Under the pieces are notes generated by a model. That model made no database searches and was not told the origin of the DNA. It saw only the letters and a program-made list of their open reading frames with translations. A stretch of DNA of 64,000 bases, from the NCBI GenBank assembly GCA_951640165.1, contig OX621237.1, positions 9,982,001 to 10,046,000 of the forward strand. Direction: 5' to 3'. Source of the stretch: Pseudoips prasinana (Eukaryota; Arthropoda; Insecta; Lepidoptera; Nolidae). The position numbers and the translations under genes were made by a program. Shown one piece after another: positions 30,502 through 40,232 of the stretch; within the stretch, counting starts at the first letter, position 1; each line of letters starts with the position of its first letter.

Positions 30502-30745
30502 TCAAGATGATTCAAGGACCATGAAATCCATGTGCTCGTTCACTCTTCAAGAGTACTGCAAAAGAATATCCACGCCACGTGACCTGAGGGCTGGTCTATT
30601 TTCAGCACAGAGAATAAGCATTGCCAAACAACGTGACATTGCTGCCTGGCTTTTGGGCACGACACCCTTTGATGCCGATGCGGAACATCTACTGGATTTT
30701 AGTTTAGTTTATATTAGCACTTTAGACAAAATTTCATATTTTCTT
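30502..30745 (+). CDS. candidate host exon, possibly terminal, unidentified
   Basis: Follows acceptor-like CTTATTTTCAG. In phase 2 it reads DDSRTMKSMCSFTLQEYC, then KRISTPRDLRAGLFSAQR and ISIAKQRDIAAWLLGTTPFD, then DADAEHLLDFS. Base composition is balanced, as in real exons of AT-rich insect genomes. The sequence is mixed helical with no signal peptide or membrane segment and matches no family I can name. The RTE LINE at 30746-31121 is inserted after YF. If that insert and one copy of its target repeat are removed, the frame runs a few codons to a stop, so this could be a last exon or a decayed gene piece. Confirming it needs transcript data. Confidence 0.42.
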
Positions 30746-31121
30746 CTTCGACCAGTGTGTGTTGCCAGTGATGACTTACGGAACAGAGACGTGGTCGCTC
30801 ACTATGAGCCTTATCAGGCGGCTCAAGGTCACCCAAAGAGCAATGGAAAGGGCTATGCTTGGAGATTCCCTGCGAGATCGTAGCCGACATAGCCCAAAGA
30901 ATTGCCAAACTGAAGTGGCATTGCGCAGGGCACATAGCTCGTAGAACCGACGGCCGATCAGGCAGAAAGGTTCTCGAGCGGCAACCACAAACCGGAAGAC
31001 GCAGCGTGGACAGGCCCCCTACAAGGTGGACCGACGATCTTTTGCCCGTAGCGAATCCGCTGAATGCGGGCAGCGCAGGACCGGCTATTGTGGAGATCCT
31101 TGGGGGAGGCCTGCTGATATG
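30746..31121 (+). mobile_element. RTE-type LINE fragment with 10-bp TSD
   Basis: ATATTTTCTT occurs at 30736-30745 and 31122-31131. The plus-strand insert encodes FDQCVLPVMTYGTETWSLTM, RRLKVTQRAMERAMLG and the C-terminal part with GRRSVDRPPTRWTDDL, with frameshifts near 30887 and in the last third. It is the same family as 489-1282 but shorter and more damaged, and the final (TGA) tail is reduced to TGATATG. Confidence 0.88.
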
Positions 31122-31131
31122 ATATTTTCTT

Positions 31132-31747
31132 AGTAATAATTAGGTTTTAGAACAGATACTTTATTTTGAATCTAAATGTTATTAATTTATTTATACAATA
31201 ATTTAAAATGAATAAGTCGTATTTTCTTCAGATGATTCTGAATCCTAAATGGCTTGACTATGAATTTTGGTTTTATATCCCTTCAATACGCATTCTGTAT
31301 CAAGATATATAACTTACAGCTTTGTCAAGCTTTTAAACGTGTCACTATAAGACATAGACAGGTCATTTTAGGCCTCATGCCTCTTTTAACGTGTTTGGAA
31401 TCGGTTAAATCACATTTGGAAAATTCTAATGACCATCCAAAAACATCTACGTATATCTAAATATTATCGGAATTGCTAATATTATGGATGCAGAGTTTTT
31501 AATCTTTAGATAACTCCAACGTTAGTGTGTCAGTGTCTAGAGCGAGGCAATAAAATTCTGCAATAAAAGTCCTGCAATAAAGCCCTAAGCGAGTGGAGAC
31601 AAAGGCTCAACGTGGATAATGTTATGTACAGAGCTGCAGAGTATGGGTATATTGTACTTAGAAAATGTTGAAGAATATACATAATATTTCCTCGTATTAT
31701 TATTCTGAATGTGAAGCAATTAAAATTAAAGGTACGTAGTAAGGTAG
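31132..31747. other. no recognisable feature
   Basis: AT-rich. If the exon at 30502 is terminal this would include its 3' untranslated region, but no canonical AATAAA close by was convincing. Confidence 0.35.
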
Positions 31748-31831
31748 GTGATTGACATATAAAGTTCTATAGCGATTTATAGGTATGTAATGATTGACGC
31801 ATAAAGTTCTATAGCGATTTATATGTCCATA
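31748..31831. repeat. tandem duplication, about 42-bp unit
   Basis: GATTGACATATAAAGTTCTA and TAGCGATTTATAGGTATG are repeated immediately as GATTGACGCATAAAGTTCTA and TAGCGATTTATATGT. Confidence 0.85.
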
Positions 31832-32299
31832 ATAGGATATCGGACAGATGTTTATTTTTTAAAAACAGCAGTCTTAGTAAATATTATCAAATTCTTGGTG
31901 GGCTAAAGTGGGGTTGTGCTGTCCCTCTCGCGCCAAATGAGTTGGTAGTTGTAAGAATAGAGCTTCTAAGCTTTCACTACAAATGACGTCATATGTTAGT
32001 ATATCGCGTTCTTTATACAACAGGATTCTCAAATCCATATAAGTTTGTTAGTTTTAAGTCTATTTTATTCTCGTTTTTACTGATTTTATTTATGATCAGC
32101 CTTAATACTAAGAAATTAAAAATAATGTTTTACGCTAGTGGACTGCTCTGGCTTGAAAATAATGTTAATGTATTCTCTTTCTGCTACTTTAAGATTTTAT
32201 TGTAAAATATTAACGTGGCTAATAATTGTTTTATTTTGCGGACGTTTTGGTTTAATACATACTCATATCTGGGAAAACTATTTTCAGACATTTTTAAAA
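31832..32299. other. no recognisable feature
   Basis: AT-rich sequence with hydrophobic frames that show no coding character. Confidence 0.45.
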
Positions 32300-32304
32300 T
32301 GAAT

Positions 32305-32430
32305 TGTATTAAATTAACTGCGGGTGGGAATCGAACCCACGACCCTCGGGCTATCTGGCCCCATGTGCGTAAACTACTCCGCCACCGCACCGTGTTTCTC
32401 AGACTCGAATTTATACAATCCATTTGATAT
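32305..32430 (-). mobile_element. tRNA-headed SINE, separate family
   Basis: Minus strand: CGGTGCGGTGGCGGAGTAGT head, GTGGGTTCGATTCCCACCCG B-box, then AGTTAATTTAATACAATTCA. The head differs from S1-S3, so it is likely a further SINE family with a short body. Confidence 0.6.
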
Positions 32431-32447
32431 TTTCTTAACGCACTTAA

Positions 32448-32647
32448 CGGAACTATTCATTTCTAACTCTCTCCTTTTTTCTTTTTGATCAAATTCGTTG
32501 CGGGATCCAAGACAGTTAAAGCGATTCCCCGGGACATGCCTGAGCCTGACCGCTCAGTGTCATTTCATCGTGTGCCACTGTTGATCTTGGCTTACAGGAG
32601 TTGCATTGGTGGGTAAGAGGGAGGGAATAGTACCAATAAAAAAAAAA
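32448..32647 (+). mobile_element. poly(A) retroposon with 12-bp TSD
   Basis: TAACGCACTTAA occurs at 32436-32447 and 32648-32659. The 200-bp insert contains GGGACATGCCTGAGCCTGAC and CTTACAGGAGTTGCATTGGT and ends in a poly(A) run. It is likely the 3' untranslated end of a poly(A)-tailed LINE. Confidence 0.85.
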
Positions 32648-32767
32648 TAACGCACTTAAGGCAAGAAATCTCATTATCAAGACTTGCGCAATATGCCGTG
32701 CTCCTGTATCGATATTTCCAGTATTAACGCTTACTGATTTACTTACAGGGCCTAGTGATAACTTTAT

Positions 32768-33062
32768 AATGAAATGAAATAATGAAATTTATTCAGCACT
32801 TGGGTATTTACATACACTTGTACTTGTCAAGCTCACAATGTATTACATAAACACAGTTTAAAAACAGTAATTATAACCATTTTTTGAACGTCTCATATAT
32901 TTTTAATATCCTTAAATAAATAATAAATAGCAAGTTACTAAGCTATTGTTACATTTAGCAATAGTATATCAAATTAAAGGCTCTCAACCAGTAGCTTAAT
33001 TTAAGCGAATAATAGCTGAGGGCACCCTTATGGGGCTAGGGCCACAGTTCAGGCGGCCGCTG
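32768..33062 (-). mobile_element. LINE 3' region with (TGAAA)n-type tail
   Basis: On the minus strand it ends GCTGAATAAATTTCATTATT then TTTCATTTCATT. Upstream are GGCCCTAGCCCCATAAGGGT and CTATTATTCGCTTAAATTA. The same tail appears as a tiny insert at 22.49 kb. Confidence 0.5.
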
Positions 33063-33261
33063 AAGTAAAAAGATATATTATTCTCTTGCAAAGGTCTTCG
33101 CGTCGGAGTTGATTAGTTCACTTTGTTCAGTGCTTCTGGGATTCTATTCTTATACCCGGATTATATTAAAGAACTTGTTTAATTTTATTTAAACGTTCGT
33201 ATGGTTATTAACCGACTTCAATAGAAGTCAACTGTATGTTATTTTTTATATATACGTTGTT

Positions 33262-33467
33262 TCCAAACCGTATTGGCTGTATTGCTAAATGCTTGCCTTT
33301 CACGTCGCAGGTCTTGGGTTGGATTCCCACCCAGGACAGATATTTGTGTGCATGAACATGTCTATTTCTGAGTCTGGGTGTAAAGTTAAGTAGTATGTGT
33401 AATATATCAGTTATCTGGTTTCCGTAGTACAAGCTCTGCATAGTTTGGGATCAGATGGCTGTGTGTG
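33262..33467 (+). mobile_element. S3 SINE, left part of split copy
   Basis: Head with TTTCACGTCGCAGGTCTTGG, B-box region GGATTCCCACCCAGGACAG, then ATGAACATGTCTATTTCTGA up to GATCAGATGGCTGTGTGTG. It breaks at 33467, where the LINE begins. The missing last bases are at 36825-36852. Confidence 0.88.
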
Positions 33468-33474
33468 CCGCCCC

Positions 33475-33613
33475 GAGCAAACTTGAGATGATAAAACCGA
33501 AAACGCACAAGAAAGGAACCATACCGTATTATTTTAAAAGATCAACACCTACTTTGAATAGGCAGTCTGAGACACAGTTACTTCCACAGGGAGCAAAATG
33601 TTTTCGTTCCTGA
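33475..33613 (+). pseudogene. LINE ORF1, C-terminal end
   Basis: Open from the LINE's truncated start to the stop TGA at 33611-33613, reading PSKLEMIKPKTHKKGTIP then YYFKRSTPTLNRQSETQLLP. It is basic and low in structure, as expected of an ORF1 tail. ORF2 begins immediately in another frame. Too short for family assignment. Confidence 0.5.
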
Positions 33614-33614
33614 T

Positions 33615-36475
33615 TTGAAATTTAATTTTAGAATATTCCATCAGAACATCGCTGGTGCTATTAATAAAGCAGACGAATTAACATTTGCAATTAATGAGTT
33701 GTCGCAAAATGGTTTGAAGATAAATGTAGTGTGTTTAACTGAGACCTTCATCAAGGCAGGCACAGAAATGTTATTAAAAATACCAGGTTATAAAATAGCT
33801 GCATCATATTCGCGTGATACCAAGAGAGGGGGAGTATGCATAATGATAAACACTAATTTAAAATACAAAAAAATTACGAATATTAATGATTTGACATGTA
33901 AATTTAATTTTGAATGTTGTGGTATAGAAATAAATAAAATAATGATTTTCTGTTTGTATAGAACTCCTAACAGCAACCCGCAAATATTTTTAGAAAAACT
34001 GGAAGAATTACTAGCACGACTCACGAAGACGTACAAGTAATTATTCTTTGCGGTGACTGGAACTTAGACATATTGAAACCAAATAAGAGTTGTCAAGAAT
34101 TGATGAGTATATTAAAGAACCATAATATTGAAATTCTTATTAAAACACCAACTAGACAAATGTCATGTCTAGATCAGTTTGCTAGTAATATCAAGCGAGT
34201 CAAAACAGAAGTTCATCATCTTGCCTTGTCTGACCACGAAACAGGACAAACGTTTATGATGAAAGTTTATAAATCTTACGAAATTTGTAACTGGTCGGAG
34301 AATGTCAGAGACTTCAGTAAAGAAAATTTGCATAAGTTCTGTAATTGCATATCATCGTTAACATTCCTTAGTGTGAGTGAGAAAATGAAGTTAGAAGAAG
34401 CATTTGTCGAATTTCATGGATTATTTAAATTATTTTTTGACCTTTGTTTCCCTATTAAGTCGATAAAACGATCAACTAAAAATGGAAATCGCTAATGGTT
34501 GACGAAAGGTATCAAAAGATCTTGTGTAAGAAAACGGTTCCTTTTTCTTAACCAGCGATATCATAAAACAAATAGAAAAAATACAATAAAAAATGCGAAG
34601 TTATACAGCCACATACTTAAAAAGTGCATTTCTAAATGCAAACAATTACAGAGTAAGAAATATATTGACAATAATGCAAATAAATGTAAAGCCACATGGA
34701 CTGTTATTAATGAGAACATTGACGAACCAAAGATAAGACCACAAATTGACAAAATAACTAAAAATAATCTAACATATGTAGACCCCAAAGCCATCTGTGA
34801 CATATTTAATGATTTTTTTATACAATTGACTAATAGTGACGATTTTAAAATGAATATTAATGACATCAATAAAACTATGTTTACTAACAACAAACATTCA
34901 ATATTTTTGAAACCCACTGACCCCAGGGAAGTATTTCATATAATAAAAAATCTGAAGAACACAAATGCTACAGGTTTAGACGACATTACCACAAAAGTCA
35001 TTAAATTGTGTGCAGCACACATTAGTTACCCTCTGAGTTATATAATAAACTTGTCTTTTGAAGAGGGTGCCTTCCCGAATTTATTGAAAAGGTCAATAGT
35101 TAAACCAATTTTTAAAAAAGGGGAGTGTTCTGATATGAATAACTATAGACCAGTAACATTGATACCAATCTTGTCGAAAATCTTTGAGAAACTTATGCTG
35201 AGAAGGTTGCAAGATTTTACAAGAGCATTTCGTATATTTAAAAACGAACAATTTGGGTTTAAAAAGAATAGCTCGACATCCCTAGCCTGTTTCAATTTGA
35301 TAAAAGTTGTCACTCAGGCAATAAATGATGGCGTACCTGTCAGTGCAGTGTTCTTAGATATGAGTAAGGCGTTTGATTTTGTGGACCATAAATTGCTATT
35401 ACACAAATTAGAAAAATATGGAATAAGAGGGAAAGCAAATGATTGGCTGAGAGATTACCTAAATGGCAGAGAACAATGTGTGGAAATTTCTAAATTCGTA
35501 AATAATAAGATGGTGTCATTTAGAAGTACCTTTCAGAAAAACAAATTTGGTGTTCCTCAAGGAAGCATTTTAGGTCCGTTTCTATTCCTCATGTATATAA
35601 ATGATCTCCCAAATATTACTAGACATGAAACAATCTTGTTTGCTGATGACACAACACTCATAGTAAAATGTCTGAATGTAGAGGAGTATGAGTTGGAGAT
35701 AAATAAAACGGTAACTAGCATGATACAGTGGCTAGATTCTAACAATTTAAAAATTAATGTAGAAAAGACAAAAATTATGCAATTTCAAACGTATCAAAGA
35801 AAAGTTATGACATTAAATATTAATTACAATAATATAAAAATCGACCAAGTAGAAAGTACTAAGTTTCTGGGTATAATGTTGGATCAAAATTGTAACTGGA
35901 AGACACACGTTGATCATGTATGTGATAAACTTGATCGATTTGTCTATGAGATAAGAAGGCTCCGATGCACGGTATCGACAGAAGCGGCTCTATGTGCGTA
36001 TCACGGATATGTATCGTCCGTACTATCATACGGTTTATTATTGTGGGGTAATTCGGTAGATATAATAAGAGCTTTCAGAGTGCAAAAAAAATATGTGCGT
36101 GCAATTTGTGGAGCTTGGTCCACTGATAGTTGTAAACCATTGTTTAAGTTCTATAATATTTTGCCTTTGCCGTGTATGTATATTAGGGAGTTATGTATGT
36201 TTGTACATCAACATCCGGAGTGTTTCATTAAAAATGTAGATGTATCAAAACGAAACATAGTCCCGAGAAATAAACATAAACTTCATTTACCACAATGCAA
36301 GCTAGAATTATTTAAAAGGAACTCATATTCTAATGCGATAAAGGTATATAACAAATTACCAAACAGTTTCAAAGATCTTCCTTCACCCAGGTTTAAATTA
36401 ACAATTACACAATGGTTAAAAGAGAAATGTTTTTACGATCTGGAAGAATATTTAACGCATCGCGGTGTATTTTGA
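33615..36475 (+). pseudogene. LINE ORF2: AP endonuclease and reverse transcriptase
   Basis: The endonuclease begins FRIFHQNIAGAINKADELT. Catalytic blocks visible are QN, LTET, RGGVCI, CLYRTPN, CGDWNLD and LSDH, which is a complete set. Around 34031-34040 the frame shifts from 0 to 2. A stop at 34493-34495 interrupts just before WLTKGIK. From 34496 the frame is open for 660 residues: NYRPVTLIPILSKIFEKL, FLDMSKAFDFVDH (first catalytic Asp), GVPQGSILGPFLFLMYINDL, FADDTTLI (catalytic DD) and STKFLGIMLD. The C-terminus reads AYHGYVSSVLSYGLLLWG and ends LTHRGVF. No in-frame ATG lies at the start. It is closely related in layout to the LINE at 47951-51753. Two lesions make it non-functional. Confidence 0.93.
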
Positions 36476-36824
36476 CATTATAAATAGTGGTATATACCTT
36501 ACAAAATGATTAATTATTTACGATGTTATTAAATTATTAAATTAAAATCAATTGACATTTTTTATTATTTCATTATTATTAATATCACTGAATTTGACAT
36601 AGTATTATTAATGGGACCGTGACATCAAATAATTAATTATGACATAATATTCAACAATTAGTAATGAGTTGCTTGCTTGCAAAATATTAGAATACTTACT
36701 TACTGTATAAAAGCCAAACATTTGCACACCAAAACAGAAAGGTAGAATGTAAATGGACCATTTTAATTTAAGACCATACCCTGTAAACTACATTCTTGCA
36801 AATAAACGGATTTGTATTTGTATT

Positions 36825-36852
36825 TGTGAATTATGTCCCAGTATATTATTAT
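36825..36852 (+). mobile_element. S3 SINE, right part of split copy
   Basis: TGTGAATTATGTCCCAGTAT then (ATT)n completes the SINE interrupted at 33467. Confidence 0.85.
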
Positions 36853-36894
36853 TATACTTATTTGTTAATTGACTGTATCAATTGCTTTCGGAAT

Positions 36895-37022
36895 GCTTCA
36901 TATACTTGTTTGGCGTAGAGAGCGTCCATAGACTACGGTGACCGTATACTTGTTTCGTGGTCGAGATCGTCCATAGGCTACGGTGACCGCTTAACATCAG
37001 GAGTATACTTGTTTGGTGTCGA
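36895..37022 (+). repeat. tandem copies of a moth-wide retroelement end
   Basis: Units share CTTGTTTGGCGTAGAGAGCG, CGTCCATAGACTACGGTGAC and variants, about two and a half copies of roughly 45-60 bases. This relates to the block at 11.4 kb. Confidence 0.6.
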
Positions 37023-37044
37023 GAGCATATATGGTATAATCGCC

Positions 37045-37180
37045 ACGCACACAGAAAAATACTGCTGCCTGTTCTCCGATAGGTATTGCCTCAGGACGAT
37101 TTCTACGCCCCCCACGGGATGAGATAGGGTCATGATATTCTTCGCCGTCACCATACAGCACCATTATGTTATTATAATAC
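37045..37180. repeat. dispersed repeat shared with 21.03 kb
   Basis: CACACAGAAAAATACTGCTG, GATAGGTATTGCCTCAGGAC and GCCGTCACCATACAGCACC. Confidence 0.5.
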
Positions 37181-37770
37181 TACTAACTCAGTTTTGTGAG
37201 ATTGTGCTGAGTAAAGAAAGGATAGATTTGAAGGATAAAGCGTAAAAACACGTTTAACAAAGAGTCTAATATATTCAGTGGGTGACCTACATATTTCCGA
37301 TTCTGACCGTACTAAAAATACTGCGAGTTAAACGCGGTTCCTAAATTACTACATCAGTATGTTACCCAGTTATGGGTTGCTGGTATATTTAAAATTCACG
37401 CATTTTAAATTCACTTTGACATTCACGCATTTTAAATAAACAATGGTATTTAGTATCTCAATTATTATAAGTTATATATAAATAAAATAAAATAAATAAA
37501 ATTGTGAGCCTATTGTTAACACCTTCACTCACATTATGGTATGCAAATAAATGAATATGAATATGAAAATACACTTTCGACACTCATAGCTAATTCCTCT
37601 CGACGGTCAGCAAGTCATTGGCGAGGTTAAGCACCTAAGGACGCGGCCTATCTGTAGATTGCCCCGCAATATAATAATAATCTATCTCAGGATATAAAAA
37701 GTGGGTTATATCCTGCGATGGATTTTTAATCATTACCTATATTTATATTTTATATTCCTATAATATTAAA
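37181..37770. other. no recognisable gene
   Basis: AT-rich. It contains a short direct repeat of CACGCATTTTAAAT(T/A) at about 37398 and 37426. Confidence 0.4.
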
Positions 37771-37968
37771 TGTGTCATCATCATATCAGCCGAAAGACGT
37801 CTACTGCTGGTTAAAGGCCTCCCCAAAGAACTCCACAATGGCCGGTCTTGTTGTATCCGCATCCAGCGGTCTCCAGCGACCTTGGCAAGATCGTCGGTCC
37901 ACCTTGTAGGAGACTTGCCCACGCTGCGTCTTCCGGTTCGTGGTCGCCACTTGAGAAACTTTCTTCCC
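37771..37968 (-). mobile_element. RTE-type LINE 3' fragment
   Basis: ATCATCATATCAGCCGAAAG, then GGCCGGTCTTGTTGTATCCG and CACGCTGCGTCTTCCGGTTC, matching the C-terminal coding part of 489-1282 in the same orientation. The frame is damaged. Confidence 0.82.
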
Positions 37969-38032
37969 CTTTAAGCTATACTTAACTATAATAGAATATG
38001 CCGCATTACACCAAACCTGAGTATAGTTTGGC

Positions 38033-38309
38033 TTCTAATATTTTAACCATGTGGTTTCCGGCCTAGAAAGGATAACAGGGCTACCCCATACCATCCCGTG
38101 GGTATCGTAAAAGGCGACTAAGGGATAGACTAGGTAGTCGGCCAGTAGCGCCACCTGTGTACTAGTTACCACCTAACTGCGGTCACCAACTCGCATTCCA
38201 AGCGCGGTGACTAAAGAAAACCCCTCAAATGGCAACATTATAGAAACCTTTGGGAGAGGCCTATGTCCAGCAGTGGCCTATACCAGGCTGATGATGATGG
38301 TGATATCTT
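38033..38309 (+). mobile_element. LINE 3' untranslated region, (TGATGA) tail
   Basis: GTGGTTTCCGGCCTAGAAAG, TATCGTAAAAGGCGACTAAG, GTCACCAACTCGCATTCCAA, GGCCTATGTCCAGCAGTGGC and a final CTGATGATGATGG. The same region occurs at 52.13-52.53 kb. Confidence 0.75.
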
Positions 38310-38321
38310 AACTTTTGATGT

Positions 38322-38632
38322 AAGATGTGCAACATTTGCTGATGGAATGTGCTAAGAACAAGCATATAAGGGAATCTCAGACTAGGGAGTTTAATTTAAA
38401 TATGTGGGATGTTGGTCTGATCCAAAATATTTTGGCATACCCTAGATCTGAAAAGACTAAACGCATAATTTGTGGTTTAATTCAAAAGTCTAGTCGGTGA
38501 TTCTCTTTTCTATTTTCATAGTATTAAATAGGTACAGTTGTGTGTTAATAGAGCATAAGGTACAATGGGGTTGACGTATCCGTGTGGATAAAAACTCCTT
38601 ATTAATAAAGATAAAAAAAAAAAAAAAAAAAA
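38322..38632 (+). mobile_element. poly(A) LINE end with 12-bp TSD
   Basis: AACTTTTGATGT occurs at 38310-38321 and 38633-38644. The insert has a short coding 3' end, an untranslated region with AATAAAG and a poly(A) run of about 20 bases. Confidence 0.9.
38324..38500 (+). pseudogene. LINE ORF2, C-terminal 58 residues
   Basis: Reads DVQHLLMECAKNKHIRES, TREFNLNMWDVGLIQNIL and AYPRSEKTKRIICGLIQKSS, ending with TGA. The HLLMEC start looks like the second half of the Cys/His motif at the C-terminus of many LINE polymerases. It is 5'-truncated by retrotransposition. Confidence 0.7.
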
Positions 38633-38644
38633 AACTTTTGATGT

Positions 38645-39021
38645 GATCTTACCACAGTGTTGACTTGTACTACTTTATATTTTACGCCGTATTAAAAGGA
38701 AAATATGAGCAGAAAATGTCGTGTACACAATAAAATAACATTTTACCTGTATGATAAATTGCACTACCATGCCATGTTGAGAAAGTGGGTAGGTTATTTT
38801 TGCGAGCAGGGTTCAGAAATTTGTCTTATCATTATGAGGCAGCGTTACCTCGGGACAAACTATAAATCTGCCAGGAGACGTCTCCGAGGGAGACACGCCA
38901 TTATTCCACAACAGTTTCAATATTATACGAGATCATCTGTACCACTTATTACGTACTGAGAACATAAAAACTTTAGTAAAACGTCTAGTTTCATTTCAGA
39001 CTTGTGTAAAAATATTGTCGA
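38645..39021. other. no recognisable gene
   Basis: A plus-strand frame at 38705-38959 includes QRYLGTNYKSARRRLRGRH, GC-richer than its surroundings, but I recognise no domain and see no splice context. Confidence 0.35.
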
Positions 39022-39212
39022 CCAGCTTTAGCCACGCGGTTTCACCCGCGTTAAAATTTATAATTGACCTATGTGTTATTCGGATAAATAACCTACATTA
39101 ATACAAAGTTTTAAATACGTTATAAAATCTGTTCCGTAGTTTTTACGTGAAAGAGTAACAAACATCCATACATCCATACTCACAAACTTTTTTATTTATA
39201 ATATTAGTAGGA
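39022..39212 (-). mobile_element. non-autonomous Helitron, family A
   Basis: 191 bp. 3' end CTGG followed by T, an allowed CTRR terminus, with hairpin CGCGGGTGAAACCGCG next to it. 5' end TCCTACTAATATTATAAATA on the minus strand. Confidence 0.82.
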
Positions 39213-39484
39213 CGAGCTCCGTATATATAGTAGCTACAACAGCACCAGCTGGTACCCGTGGCCCTGTTTGCGTTAGCCTCGTATCTTGTCTAAGCATCTT
39301 TTATTTTTACACTCTTCTTAACGGATTATAATTCATATTGACTCGTACCTTGGTATTGGATGAGGACTTTTGACCACTACAGTCACAGTCACACAAGAAT
39401 TGCATACTGAGGCCTAACTTTAAAAAAATTAAGGGGACTTTAATTAAAGAGCTTTTAATGAACATCAAGTCCTCAAACAAAATC

Positions 39485-39900
39485 TCCCCTGCTAGACAAA
39501 GACAACCTCCAAACATCTTCGCAATGGCCGGTCATGCGCTGCCCGTATCCGACAGCTTAGCGTGACCCTTGTAAAATCGTCGGTTCACCTTGAGGGGCGC
39601 TTGCCCACGCTGTGTCTCCTAGTTCGTAGTCGGCACTCAAGAACTTGGCAGTCCCAGCGGCCCCATACACTGCCAATTTAGTTCACCAATTCTTCGGGCT
39701 ATGTCGGTTAATTTGATTCGCCTGCGGATTTAGACATTTCTGGTTCGATCTCACAGGGAGTTTCTCAACATTACTATCTTCATTGCTTTTTTGGCCTTCA
39801 GCCTTCTTATTTGGCCTATAGTAAGCAATTATCTCTATGTTACTCATCACTGGCAACACATACTGGTCGAAGACATCCTTGACTTGAGTTACACGCCACC
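39485..39900 (-). pseudogene. RTE-type LINE reverse transcriptase, badly decayed
   Basis: A minus-strand relative of 502-1281 covering the thumb and C-terminal tail. Fragments such as VFDQYVLPVMSN are recognisable. Multiple frameshifts and stops and high divergence from the other copies mark it as an old insertion. Confidence 0.8.
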
Positions 39901-40196
39901 GTGAATCATATTTTTGACGACCTTTTTGTCCGAGCGATGTAGCTCTGGACACGCCTTACAGGAGGCCGGGTTGAAGGATTTGTTTTGGGGTCTAGTTGGT
40001 TGAAGAAGTATCGTCCGGCCCCGGATGTCATGCCACATAAACTCTAAATGTTGTGAGTTTATATGAGGTGACTAACAAAAAATTACATCAAAGATTAATG
40101 TTTTAAAGATAACAAAACATTACATGCATTGCCATGGGTAGGTTTTGTTGTCTTTTACCACGTTTATTTTTCTCAGCGCGCCAGGGTTGCGGCATA

Positions 40197-40230
<34 letters not shown>
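40197..40230. repeat. (AT)n microsatellite
   Basis: About 17 uninterrupted AT units. Confidence 0.95.

Positions 40231-40232
<2 letters not shown>

Larger units (their letters stand above)
33468..36824 (+). mobile_element. jockey-superfamily LINE inserted in an S3 SINE
   Basis: A 3357-bp non-LTR retrotransposon. It retains the last part of ORF1, the whole of ORF2 (endonuclease and reverse transcriptase) and a tail of repeated TTTGTA units. It is flanked by TGTG at 33464-33467 and 36825-36828, probably the target duplication, though this overlaps the tail sequence. It is 5'-truncated within ORF1 and carries one frameshift and one nonsense codon, so it is a recent but dead copy. Confidence 0.92.
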
